A stretch of 38,373 nucleotides of DNA from Verrucomicrobiota bacterium (GTDB taxonomy: Bacteria > Verrucomicrobiota > Verrucomicrobiia > Limisphaerales > BJHT01). Within the stretch, counting starts at the first letter, position 1, and the number at the start of each line of letters is the position of its first letter. A model generated the notes under the pieces. That model ran no database searches. It was not told the origin of the DNA and saw only the letters and a list, made by a program, of their open reading frames with translations. The stretch is taken from NCBI GenBank assembly GCA_014193395.1, contig BJHT01000029.1:1-38373 (forward strand), given 5' to 3'. Made by a program: the position numbers and the translations under genes. Positions 25,064-34,481 of this stretch are shown in pieces.

Positions 25064-25417
25064 TCAGATGCCGAAATACTTGCTGGCGAGCTGCACGCCC
25101 TTGTCGAGGGCAGCGGCCACCTTGACGGCGACTTTCATGGCGTGGACGAGCTTATCAATATCCTGCTTGAGTTGCTCTACCTTGCCCATCGCCGCGGCCA
25201 CCTTCTCGCCGGCCGCCTTGAACGCCGCCGTGTTCGCCTCCAAGTCTTCCCGCTGCAGTTCGGTCACAATGTCAAAGACCACTTCCTCGGCCCCATAAAT
25301 GCGATCCTTGGCCTCAATGGTGGACGCAGCCCAGTAAGCATCAGTCAGCGTGTCGTAGAGATTCTGCATGGCGTCCAGCGTTTCCTGGCGGGACGGGGCA
25401 TTTTTAGTTTTAGGCAT
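25064..25417 (-). CDS. Small helical protein, function unknown
   Basis: I do not recognise this 117-residue protein. It has no signal peptide. It begins MPKTKNAPSRQETLDAMQNL and is predicted almost wholly helical. Two charged helices come first (about 10-60), followed by an amphipathic Ala/Lys/Val-rich helix (about 65-112, with KVEQLKQDIDKLVHAMKVAV). It could form a coiled-coil partner. It follows the lipoprotein gene on the same strand by 53 bases, and the two share less extreme GC and codon use than the glycosyltransferase cluster. This suggests a small acquired unit. ATG 25417 has no Shine-Dalgarno. Confidence 0.72.
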   Translation of the reverse strand: MPKTKNAPSRQETLDAMQNLYDTLTDAYWAASTIEAKDRIYGAEEVVFDIVTELQREDLEANTAAFKAAGEKVAAAMGKVEQLKQDIDKLVHAMKVAVKVAAALDKGVQLASKYFGI

Positions 25418-25470
25418 AAGTAGGTTGTAGTTTGGTTTTGCAGTTATGATTGGGAGTTAGGAACGGACAG

Positions 25471-26403
25471 CTATTTCCTCTCCAGAGAATCGTAGAATTT
25501 TTTGACCCGTTGCGCCTCGGCGGCCAGCTCCCGGATGCGGGCATCAATCTCGACCTTGTTATCAGTGAAGACATCCAGCAACCGGCCGTGCGCCTTCCGC
25601 AGCGCAGTGATGCTCCGCTCCATCGCGGCATAAGTCGCGTCCGCCTCGCGGGCCTCGACGATGAGATGCGCCAGCGTTCCGATTGCCTGCCGCTTGGCCG
25701 GAGGATCGAAGCGGCTGTCCCGGATGTACTTATCCTCGGACATCTGCAACTGGGTGTATTGGTTTCTGACAATACGGCGCAGGGCCTGCAAATCTTTGGC
25801 CAGCGCCGCCGTGATCGCCTCCACCTGCGGGTCCATTTCCCGGATGACGGCCCGGACGCCCTTTTCCCGTTTGGCGCGGATGAACCATTCACCCAGCTTC
25901 CCCACCGCGGTGGTCACCGCGCGCAGTTCATTGGCCTCCAGTACGCGTTCGCCGCTGAAAGTCTTGGTGGTGCCGATGGTGTTGTTCACCCGGCCCAGTT
26001 CTTCACCGAATCTCCTGGTGGCGGCATCGAATTCATCAAGCTGCTCGTTGCCCATCATGACGGCGAGCTTCTGACTGTAGAGCGCGAGCGCATCCAACAC
26101 GGCCTCCCGCGCCCCGCGCGTCTCCGCGGTGAACAAGGTCTGGAATTTCTCGGGATGGAAGCCGGCGGTGTCATAACTCACCACGGACCGCAACACCTGC
26201 ACATCGTAGTACTTCCGCTCGGCGGTGTCATACGCCGCCTTGGTGTTGCTGGCCGCGAGCGTGGTGGCCTCCGAGAAGGCATTGATGCGGGTCAACGCGG
26301 CATCCGTGGAAACGCAACCGGCCAGCAGCAAGAGAGTGACCGCCGTGATGCCCGTCGCCCAGAGCCGTATCAGGGCGTTGGAGGATTCGTAGTTAGCTTT
26401 CAT
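25471..26403 (-). CDS. Coiled-coil lipoprotein, function unknown
   Basis: ATG 26403 is preferred over 26430 because it starts a compact signal, with TAVTLLLLAGC giving a textbook lipobox and Cys29 or so as the lipidated residue. The mature part of about 280 residues is helical and charged with no recognised domain. Notable stretches are TKAAYDTAERKYYDVQVL, YSQKLAVMMGNEQLDEFDAA and, near the C-terminus, DARIRELAAEAQRVKKFYD. Most likely it is anchored to a membrane and works with the 117-residue protein encoded just downstream. Known lipoproteins of this size with similar helical content include adaptor and stalk proteins, but no homology is claimed. Confidence 0.75.
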   Translation of the reverse strand: MKANYESSNALIRLWATGITAVTLLLLAGCVSTDAALTRINAFSEATTLAASNTKAAYDTAERKYYDVQVLRSVVSYDTAGFHPEKFQTLFTAETRGAREAVLDALALYSQKLAVMMGNEQLDEFDAATRRFGEELGRVNNTIGTTKTFSGERVLEANELRAVTTAVGKLGEWFIRAKREKGVRAVIREMDPQVEAITAALAKDLQALRRIVRNQYTQLQMSEDKYIRDSRFDPPAKRQAIGTLAHLIVEAREADATYAAMERSITALRKAHGRLLDVFTDNKVEIDARIRELAAEAQRVKKFYDSLERK

Positions 26404-26747
26404 GAGATAGTTACTCGAGTTTTGGAACACGTCCGTATTAGAGCCCCCAACAGAAAGCGGTGCAGCGCGAAGGCTTTTACGTCGGGGAACGACTAGGACT
26501 GTGCCTATTCTGTTTTCCCTGTCCAGCGTCTATTTCCAGTTCGCCGCGGTGCCGCGCCTCTCCGAACCTTGCGCCATGGTCGGTCAACACTGAGCGAGGT
26601 TGCCGTCGCTCCCCGGCGCGTTGAGTTGCTCGCAGTGGTGCCGAAATGCGCCAGAGGACCGGTGGACTACAGTACTTCGCCACCGCAGATTTTCCCTACT
26701 TCGACAGAGCCAGCGCAACTGCCGGTAGGGAATTCGAGTTACCACTT

Positions 26748-26910
26748 ATTCTGATGCGCGTTCAAGATGAGGCTAAGTCGCGCCGGGATTTTCGCTGCTG
26801 GCAAGGCGCGAGGAAGGAGCATATCCAGACGGGATCTGTGACTGACGAGCAACGCCGCCAGCGGCGAAAAGACCCAGCGAATTAGCCTCAGCTTGAACGC
26901 GCATTAGAAT
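26748..26910. repeat. 163-base MITE-like palindromic element
   Basis: Outer arms 26748-26776 and 26882-26910 are 29 bases with 2 mismatches and contain ATGCGCGTTCAAG. The inner parts also pair (GGGATTTTCGCTGCTGGC against its near complement), so almost the whole element folds on itself. No flanking target duplication is obvious. It lies in the 1.1-kb gap 26404-27533, which has no supported gene. Confidence 0.85.
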
Positions 26911-27245
26911 TAGCCGTAACCATTCAGTCGAACTGAATCTTTTGGACCATAGAGACACGATCAATACAGAGGATGACCAAAGACTCGCTGGTCGTTCGTC
27001 CTTCACTTATTGGTGGCTTTCTGTCGTCGCCGTCCGTCGTGCCTCGTTGTCGTAGAACTTTTCAGTATCCTCGCGCGCCGCTAGGATTTTCCGGTCGCAC
27101 AGACGGCCGGCTCAGCCTGTCACCATTTCGTCCCTTACCATTCCCATGCCCCAAATTCCTCGGCCCGACTCGGCCGCACTCACGAACCGCTGCGTCCTGC
27201 CCTCCCCGCGGGGAGGCTGCCGTGCGAGCGCGGGGCCTTCCCTTT

Positions 27246-27366
27246 GGCTCCTTCCCGCTCTGCGTTGCTGCGGATCTCTGCCGTGTTCCACTCCGCGTCA
27301 CCGCGAGCGGAGCGTTTCCTGAATACACCGCAGAGATTGGAAGGAACGCAGAGCGGAGAGGGCGGA
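27246..27366. repeat. Inverted repeat with CTCTGCG words
   Basis: The left part (about 27246-27300) with CCCGCTCTGCGTT and GATCTCTGCCGTG is mirrored by the right part (about 27308-27366) with ACACCGCAGAGAT and AACGCAGAGCGG. Pairing is imperfect near the centre. From memory, CTCTGCG/CTCTGCGGTG phrases are common intergenic words in PVC and related genomes. It lies 3' of the YHYH-PEBP gene. Confidence 0.72.
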
Positions 27367-27533
27367 TTCATGTGCATGGCGTGCTCCCTGCGGAAGTTGT
27401 CAGAGTGTTCCATCCACCCTTGTCGCCCCATGTGCTTAGCGTTGGTGGCAGCCCCGCCGCCCTGAGTGCCTCGCATCTCGGCAGTCCATCAGAATTGACG
27501 CGGCTGAACGGCTGCGACTCAGGCCAGCGAGCT

Positions 27534-29339
27534 TCAATTCGCCGGCCCGCGCCGTGGCCCACCGGGTCCGGACGGCCGCGGGTTTTCACCCGGTCCGCCG
27601 AGCAAACTCGTCCGGTCGTGAGTGACCTTGAGTTGCGCGCTGTCGAGAATGAGATCCTTCATGGCGGCGAGAAGGAGGTCGCGATTTACCTCGGCGGATG
27701 GCGTGGAGATTGGCACGGGTGCCGCGAGCGCGAAGGCGGTGAGGAGGTACGCCTTCACGCCGGGACCTTTCGAGTGCGGCGGCGCGTAGCCGGGGCGGCG
27801 GTTGACGCTGTTGTTTCCCAAGGTTCCGACGCCATGCGAATCTTTCGGCAGGCTCCCGACATTTGCCGGGATGTTGTAGAGCACCCAATACCACTTGGCC
27901 CGGCCCTCGGGGTCGAGATGGTCCATGATGATGGCGAAGCTCTTCGTGCCCGCCGGTGCGCCGGACCACTCGAGCGGCGGCGAGATTCCCGCGCCATCGC
28001 CGGTGAATTCCACCGGCAGTGCGCCGCCATTGGTGACGGCGGAACTGCGGAGGAGGAACGTGCCGCTCCGCTTGGGCGTGTAACTGTCCGCGGCGACCGC
28101 GCCATTCGCGTCTCTGGGCGGAGGTGTTTCGCCACGGACGGGCGGAGGAGGAGGAGGGGGCGGCGGGGGCGGGCCGCCGCGACCGGGGCCGCGCTGCGGA
28201 CCGCCGCGACCATTCGGCGCGCCGGGGCCACCGCCACCTCCGCGCGGCTGTTGCGTGTAAGTCTCGGTCGTCACCTGGCCGCGGCCGTCCACGTACTCGA
28301 AGCGCGCGGTTTTGGTGTCGGTGACCGCATAGTTGATGGCGCGCGTTTCACCACCGATTTCGTATTGCAAACTGAAGCTCTGATTTTCCCGCGACTGAAA
28401 ACCCGTGATCCGCGCCCCGCGCAACGGCGTGCCCGCGCCGCGCCAGCCGCCCGCCGCCGGCTGCGGGTCCACTTGTCCGTCGCGCTCGACGACCTCGCCG
28501 TGAAAGCCGCCGTTCACGTAGGGATACTTCGTCGAGCCGTGATAGTGATAGCCCAGGCCCGCGACGTCGTGACCGTTGAAACGGTCGAGCTGCGTGGGCG
28601 CGGAACCGTCGGGTTCGGTCAGTCCGTAAATTGGATAGCCGTCCAGCGCGTAGGCGATGGGCAGGTTTTTGCCCAGCACGCTTTGCAAGTGAAACGGCGC
28701 GGCGTGGTAATGGTAATCGTCCGCGCGCCCGCAGTGGCCGCCCCATTGGTCCAGTTCGCCGATCTCCTGTGAGATTTCCCCGCGATTGTTCTGCGGATTG
28801 AAGATGGGAATGCCGTTCGCCGCGAGCGCGATGGCTCCGCGGAGGAAGCGGTTCTTGATCGACACCGGATTTTTCGCCGGCACCGGCCGGAGCGGAAGGC
28901 GCCACGCGTTGTGGCCGGAATAGTCATGCGGCAGCGGTACCTGCTGCTGCCATGCCGTGATGCCGACCATCATGTTGTGCGCGGGCAGGCCGTCGGATTC
29001 GACGAAGAGGAAGTTCGCATCGGCGCGCGTTTTCACTTTCGGCGCGAACGGAGCGAACGCGGCGGCCACGCGCGCCGCCGGGCCGGAACCCGCCGCCTCA
29101 GCGACGCTCGCCGCCGTGACGCGGGTCTCCCGTGAAGCTGCTGCTGCCAGCCTGATGAAGCGTCGGACTTCCTCGTGCGTGCGCGGCGAGTTCCCCTGCG
29201 TCTGCGGCGGCGCGACGCTGAAATCGTACTGCGGCGCGCCGTGGTCGTGGGCTGTTTCGCCAATCAGATGCGCATGGCCGTGGTGTGCTGCACCGCCGAG
29301 GACCAGCACGCACGCGAACGGGAGGCAGATGAATTTCAT
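27534..29339 (-). CDS. Exported YHYH-domain/PEBP fusion protein
   Basis: The 601-residue protein has a signal peptide (about 1-23) and a His-rich mature start (HHGHAH, then ETAHDHG). A YHYH domain follows, with the name motif at DYHYHAAP (about 208) and a second GYHYHGS (about 267). About residues 365-410 are a Gly/Pro/Arg linker with an 11-Pro run. The C-terminal part, from about 430, is a YbhB/YbcL-type PEBP domain: GDGAGISPPLEWSGAPAG, AIIMDHLDP, WYWVLYNIP and AYLLTAFAL. The usual DP and HW ligand-pocket motifs appear as DHLDP and WYW. The His clusters suggest metal binding outside the cytoplasm. Function is unproven for either domain in this form. Confidence 0.82.
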   Translation of the reverse strand: MKFICLPFACVLVLGGAAHHGHAHLIGETAHDHGAPQYDFSVAPPQTQGNSPRTHEEVRRFIRLAAAASRETRVTAASVAEAAGSGPAARVAAAFAPFAPKVKTRADANFLFVESDGLPAHNMMVGITAWQQQVPLPHDYSGHNAWRLPLRPVPAKNPVSIKNRFLRGAIALAANGIPIFNPQNNRGEISQEIGELDQWGGHCGRADDYHYHAAPFHLQSVLGKNLPIAYALDGYPIYGLTEPDGSAPTQLDRFNGHDVAGLGYHYHGSTKYPYVNGGFHGEVVERDGQVDPQPAAGGWRGAGTPLRGARITGFQSRENQSFSLQYEIGGETRAINYAVTDTKTARFEYVDGRGQVTTETYTQQPRGGGGGPGAPNGRGGPQRGPGRGGPPPPPPPPPPPVRGETPPPRDANGAVAADSYTPKRSGTFLLRSSAVTNGGALPVEFTGDGAGISPPLEWSGAPAGTKSFAIIMDHLDPEGRAKWYWVLYNIPANVGSLPKDSHGVGTLGNNSVNRRPGYAPPHSKGPGVKAYLLTAFALAAPVPISTPSAEVNRDLLLAAMKDLILDSAQLKVTHDRTSLLGGPGENPRPSGPGGPRRGPAN

Positions 29340-29540
29340 GGAAGGCAGAGGTTTTGATTCACTTCACGAGCGCACCCGCGAGGCGCGGAACGGGTCCGAC
29401 ATTTCAGTGTTGGGTCCGGCCGGACTTTTCAACCCGCGTGCGAATGCCGCCAGTGTGGCCCGGCTCAAGGTCCGCGCTCCAGACGAAAGTCGCTGACGGC
29501 ATAGGCACGGCGGCAAGGGATCGGGGGCAGGGGTATTATC

Positions 29541-29614
29541 GGCAAAGGAATGAAGGCAAGGGAATGGGACGGGGAGACTTTTTGTCTTCATTCCTTTGCC
29601 TCCATTCCTTTGCC
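29541..29614. repeat. Inverted repeat with 13-base tandem units
   Basis: Arms 29541-29566 and 29589-29614 are 26 bases with 2 mismatches around a 22-base loop. Each arm is two near-copies of a GGCAAAGGAATG-type unit. It lies in the divergent gap 29340-29900, upstream of the GAPDH promoter. The rest of that gap holds no gene. Confidence 0.85.
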
Positions 29615-29813
29615 AAATAAGTTTTTGCGGGATCGAGATCCGATTCGTGTGAGCCGCGCCGTCGAGTTCGGACCGCCCGGTTCCAGCCGTCGCTTTCTGC
29701 GGCGTGAACGCCGCGCTCCGCACCTCGAATTGCCGCCCGGCGCGGCCCCAAACCCACGGCGCAGCGCCCGTTTCCGACCGCGCCGGAGACTGCAAAAAAG
29801 GGGGAATTGAACG

Positions 29814-29841
29814 TTGACCCTCCGGGGTTCCCGACTAGCAT
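29814..29841 (+). promoter_or_regulatory. Candidate GAPDH promoter
   Basis: TTGACC (29814-29819) and TAGCAT (29836-29841) are 16 bases apart. That is a fair sigma70-type pair 60 bases before the GAPDH start. A 7-bp stem (29842-29848 with 29855-29861) lies directly downstream and would fall around the predicted transcription start. The ATG is preceded by an A-rich stretch without a clear Shine-Dalgarno. Confidence 0.5.
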
Positions 29842-29888
29842 CCCGCGCTTGTTTGTGCGGGCTGTGGTCAAAGTAACAACGAAATTAA

Positions 29889-30950
<1,062 letters not shown>

Positions 30951-30974
30951 GTCAGTTCTCCAAACTCTCCGCCA

Positions 30975-31005
30975 GCGGCGTCCCGACCCCCGGGACGCCG
31001 CTTTT
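30975..31005 (+). terminator. Intrinsic terminator after gap
   Basis: A perfect 11-bp stem (GCGGCGTCCCG at 30975-30985 with 30991-31001) and a 5-base loop are followed by TTTTG. It lies 25 bases after the gap stop. This is the clearest terminator in the window, and it separates gap from the motor operon. Confidence 0.9.
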
Positions 31006-31115
31006 GTTTGTCCGCATCGCCGGTCCGGCGGGCGCGGGCGATCCCCGCCCGCGGCGGGTGCGAACCCACGAAGGTGCCGGCAGAATTCGGACGTCTCGGG
31101 TGCAGGCGAACAACT

Positions 31116-31136
31116 GCGACCGGGGACCGGTCGCGC
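31116..31136. repeat. Second copy of the short palindrome at 21303
   Basis: GCGACCGGGGACCGGTCGCG repeats the 21303-21322 sequence. It is in the gap before the motor operon. Confidence 0.7.
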
Positions 31137-31150
31137 GCCGGTGGCCTCCG

Positions 31151-31198
31151 CCGTGCAACCGTGCAACCGTGCAATCGTGCGATCGTGCAATCGCGCGG
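31151..31198 (+). repeat. Six tandem octamers upstream of the motor operon
   Basis: CCGTGCAA occurs three times, then TCGTGCGA, TCGTGCAA and a decayed TCGCGCGG, with an unbroken period of 8. It ends 72 bases before the ATG of the channel gene. No -35/-10 pair could be assigned in the 30951-31270 gap. Confidence 0.85.
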
Positions 31199-31270
31199 GT
31201 GCGCGAGTTGCCCGTTGACTTGCCGGGGCCGCATCGGGCAGAACACGCCCCAGCAAACCCACAAAAAGTC

Positions 31271-34200
31271 ATGATTCGATTCCATTGTTCCGCCTGTGCG
31301 ATGAAGTTGACGGTCGAACCCGAGCACGCCGGTGCCACGGTCAACTGCCCCGGCTGCGGGCACAAACTCACGGTCCCGCCGGCGCCCAAAGACGACGGCA
31401 AAGGCCCGGCGTCCACGACGGCCAGCCGCGCCGGCTGGAAGGAGACCGATCCCGCCAACGCCAACCCGTGGCTGTCGTTGGCGATCGGTTTCGGGGTGTT
31501 CGCGTTTTTCTACCTGTCGGCGATGCCGTTCAAGGGGTCGTACTATTACGATATTTTGTACAAGCGCAGTTGGGTGAACTTCGCCGAGACGTTCTGCTTC
31601 GGGTGGGGCGTGGGTTATCTCATTTTGAAATTCCTCAAGTTCAAGCATCAGCGCAACGCGTTGCTGCTCGATGTGGTGCCGCAGAACCTCGGGCGCGAAA
31701 TCACCAAGTCGAACATCCATGTGTTCATCGCGCATCTCTACGCGCTGCCGGTCAAGCTGCGCGACAGCATGATGGTCAACCGCATCCGCAAGGCGCTCGA
31801 ATTGTTCGAGGTGCGCCAGGTGAACGGCGACGTGGCCACGATGATGGCCAACCAGTCGAACATCGACGCGGCGCGCATCGGCGGCAGCTTCACGTTGTTG
31901 CGGGTGTTCGTGTGGGTGATTCCGATTCTCGGGTTCGTCGGCACCGTGCTCGGCTTGTCGGTCGCCATCGGCAGCTTCAAGGACGTGATGGGCGCCGCCA
32001 AAGACGTGGACAGCCTGATGTCCTCGCTGGGCAACGTGACGGGCGGTCTCGCGACGGCGTTCGACACGACGCTGCTGGCGCTGCTGTACGCGATCGCTTT
32101 GAGCCTGCCGATGTCGTCGCTGCAAAAGCTGGAGGAGGATCAACTCAATCATGTCGATGCCTACTGCAACGAAATCCTGCTGCCGCGGCTGAACGACGGC
32201 TCCAACACCGCGGGCGGCGACATGGGTGCGCTGGCCGAAGTGTTGACGGCGTCCCTCACACGTGCGCACACGCAGTTTCTTACGGGGCTGGACGGAGCGA
32301 GCACGCTGATCCGGGCGCAGAGCGAAGGGATGGAAAAGCGGGCGGCGGAAAATCAGCGGCTGGTGCAGGAATCGTTCACCAAGGCGGTCACCGTGTTTCA
32401 GGAAGGCGCGGCCAAGGCCTTGGGCGACCTCGGCAAAACTGCGGGCGAAAGCATCGAGAGCCTCAGCGGCACGATGAAAAAAGCCAGTGAGCACGTCGCG
32501 TCGCTCGAGAAAGTGGCCGCGACGCAGCAGGCGCAGATTGATGCGTCGGTGAAGCAGACGCTGGCGAAATTGCAGGAGGATTCCAGCAAGGTGATCGCCC
32601 AGGCGGTGACGGGCGCCATTTCCGAAACTTCCAAGGCCATCGAGAACACCTTCAAGCCCGCCGTGCAGCAGGTCACACTCCTCAGCGACGCGGTGAAGGC
32701 CACCGCCGGGCATGTGGCCACGCTCGAGCAGCGCGCCAGCGAACATCAGGTCGTGGTGCAGAAGTCGCTGCAGGAAGCCATCGGCCGCGTGCAGCAGGAC
32801 GCCTCGAAGCTCCTCGTGGAATCCATCAAGGCCTCCGCCGACCAGTCCTCCAAGGCAATGGAAGAAGTGATGAAGCCGGCGATGACCCAGCTCGCCGCAA
32901 TTGGCGCGACGGCCAAGCTGGCGGTCGAGGAATCAGCCTCGCTCCAGAAACAGTCGCGCGAACAGCACGCGGCGGCGCAGCAGGCGTTCATCTCCACCAC
33001 CGCGCAGTTGCAGCGTGACTTGAGCAAGACGCTCGAAGAATCCACCAAACCGGTGACGCAGCATTTTGCGGGGCTGGCCGAGAGTGTGAAGGCGGCCGTC
33101 GGCGCGGTCTCCGCGCTCGAACAGCGGACGCGCGAACAGCAGGCGCAGTCCGAGCGGAACGCGCAGGAAGCCGTGGCACAGTTGCAGCGTGAGAGCGCGA
33201 AGGCGCTCGAGGAAGCGCTGCGGCCCGCGTCCGTGCAGCTCGCCGCACTGGCGGGCCTCGTCAAGACCGCCGCGGACAATTCGCTGGCGCTGGAGAAACA
33301 GAGCCGCGAGCAGCAGACCGCCACGTTGCGGACGGCGCAGGAAGCGGCCGCGCAATTGCAGCGTGAGACGAGCAAGGCGCTGGAAGACGCGCTCCGCCCG
33401 GCCACCACGCAACTCGCCGCGCTGGCAGGCTTGGTGAAGACCGCCGCGGACAATTCACAGGCGCTCGAGAAGCAGAGCCGCGAGCAGCAGGCCACCCTGT
33501 CGCGCGCCGCCCAGGAGGCCCAGACCGCCGCGCTGCGCTCGGCGCAGGAGGCCTCCACCCAGTTGCAACGCGAGACCGCCAAGGCGCTGGAGGACGCGCT
33601 CCGGCCGGCCGTCACCCAGCTCGCCGCGCTGGCCACCGGGGTCAAGACCGCGACCGATTCCACCGCGGCCCTCGAACGTCAGGCGCGCGAGCAGCAGGCC
33701 GCCGCCGAGCGCGCGATGCAGGACGCCGTCAGCCGCTTGCAGCGCGATTCCGTCAAGGCGTTCGAAGATGCGTTGCGCCCCGCCGCCCAGCAGCTCGGCA
33801 CCTTGGGCGAAAGCGTCAAGGCCGCCGTCACCCAGCTCACCACGCTGGACCGCGCCGGTCGCGACCAGCAGATCGCGGCGCAGCGGGCGATGGAAGAAGC
33901 CGCCGCCAAGCTTCAGCGCGACACCGCCAAGTCCCTGGAAGACACCATGCGGCCCGTCGTGGCGCAGTTCGGTTCCCTCGCCGACAGCCTCCGTTCGGTG
34001 TCGGATCACGTCGGCTCGCTCGACCGTCAGGCCCGCGAGGGTCAGGAAGCCACCCGCCGCGGCGTCGAGGAAAACCTCGCGCGTCTGCAACGCGAATCGA
34101 TCAAGGGTCTGGAAGAAGCCCTGCGCCCCGCGGCGCAGCATCTGGCCGCGCTCGGCGAGACGGTGCGCGCCGCCACGCAGCAGCTCAGCGGTCTCGACCG

Positions 34201-34441
34201 CCATGCGCAGGAACATCAGGCCACGGTCGCCCGCTCGGTCGAAGCCAGCGTGGGCAAGCTCCAGCAGGATGCCAGCCGCGCCGTCGAGGAAGTCATGCGC
34301 GGCGCCACCACGCAACTGGCCACGCTCCAGCAGGGCATCGCGGCGTTGAACCAGACGCTGACCGAACTGAACGGCAAGCAGGTCATCGTCCAGCAGCAGA
34401 AGCCCGGCGGCGTGTTCAGCCGGATGCTGGGCAAAGGCTGA
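31271..34441 (+). CDS. MotA/TolQ/ExbB-like channel with zinc ribbon and giant coiled-coil tail
   Basis: ATG 31271 (upstream frame is repeat DNA) gives 1056 residues. Residues 6-29 form a zinc ribbon (CSAC...CPGC). Four membrane segments follow at about 66-87, 104-123, 207-235 and 255-283. The last two carry the MotA/TolQ/ExbB hallmarks PILGFVGTVLGL (218-229) and AFDTTLLAL (263-271). In this family a pentamer of such subunits surrounds a dimer of single-pass subunits and turns ion flow into movement. From about 290 to the end is a tail of about 765 residues, predicted coiled coil, largely regular 58-residue units. The tail length and layout resemble ZorA of Zorya. Two single-pass subunit genes follow at 40 and 46 bases, so a three-gene operon is likely. 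No biological role is known to me for this form. Confidence 0.85.
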   Translation: MIRFHCSACAMKLTVEPEHAGATVNCPGCGHKLTVPPAPKDDGKGPASTTASRAGWKETDPANANPWLSLAIGFGVFAFFYLSAMPFKGSYYYDILYKRSWVNFAETFCFGWGVGYLILKFLKFKHQRNALLLDVVPQNLGREITKSNIHVFIAHLYALPVKLRDSMMVNRIRKALELFEVRQVNGDVATMMANQSNIDAARIGGSFTLLRVFVWVIPILGFVGTVLGLSVAIGSFKDVMGAAKDVDSLMSSLGNVTGGLATAFDTTLLALLYAIALSLPMSSLQKLEEDQLNHVDAYCNEILLPRLNDGSNTAGGDMGALAEVLTASLTRAHTQFLTGLDGASTLIRAQSEGMEKRAAENQRLVQESFTKAVTVFQEGAAKALGDLGKTAGESIESLSGTMKKASEHVASLEKVAATQQAQIDASVKQTLAKLQEDSSKVIAQAVTGAISETSKAIENTFKPAVQQVTLLSDAVKATAGHVATLEQRASEHQVVVQKSLQEAIGRVQQDASKLLVESIKASADQSSKAMEEVMKPAMTQLAAIGATAKLAVEESASLQKQSREQHAAAQQAFISTTAQLQRDLSKTLEESTKPVTQHFAGLAESVKAAVGAVSALEQRTREQQAQSERNAQEAVAQLQRESAKALEEALRPASVQLAALAGLVKTAADNSLALEKQSREQQTATLRTAQEAAAQLQRETSKALEDALRPATTQLAALAGLVKTAADNSQALEKQSREQQATLSRAAQEAQTAALRSAQEASTQLQRETAKALEDALRPAVTQLAALATGVKTATDSTAALERQAREQQAAAERAMQDAVSRLQRDSVKAFEDALRPAAQQLGTLGESVKAAVTQLTTLDRAGRDQQIAAQRAMEEAAAKLQRDTAKSLEDTMRPVVAQFGSLADSLRSVSDHVGSLDRQAREGQEATRRGVEENLARLQRESIKGLEEALRPAAQHLAALGETVRAATQQLSGLDRHAQEHQATVARSVEASVGKLQQDASRAVEEVMRGATTQLATLQQGIAALNQTLTELNGKQVIVQQQKPGGVFSRMLGKG
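32651..34441 (+). repeat. 174-base (58-codon) internal repeats in the tail
   Basis: A landmark codon block encoding (K/R)P-A-x-x-Q or a near variant starts at 32651, 32870, 33044, 33218, 33392, 33599, 33773, 33947, 34121 and 34295. The steps are 219, 174, 174, 174, 207, 174, 174, 174 and 174 bases. The 207-base step is 174 plus 33, that is one extra 11-residue hendecad. 58 residues equal four hendecads plus two heptads, so phase is kept. Units vary in sequence, so they are not a recent expansion. Confidence 0.92.
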
Positions 34442-34481
34442 TTCTTGGATTAGCCTGTCGCCTGATTAACCGTCGATTGCC

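Noticed and set aside
31151-31198. CRISPR array
   Set aside because: The units are 8 bases in direct tandem with no spacers, and no cas gene is in the window.
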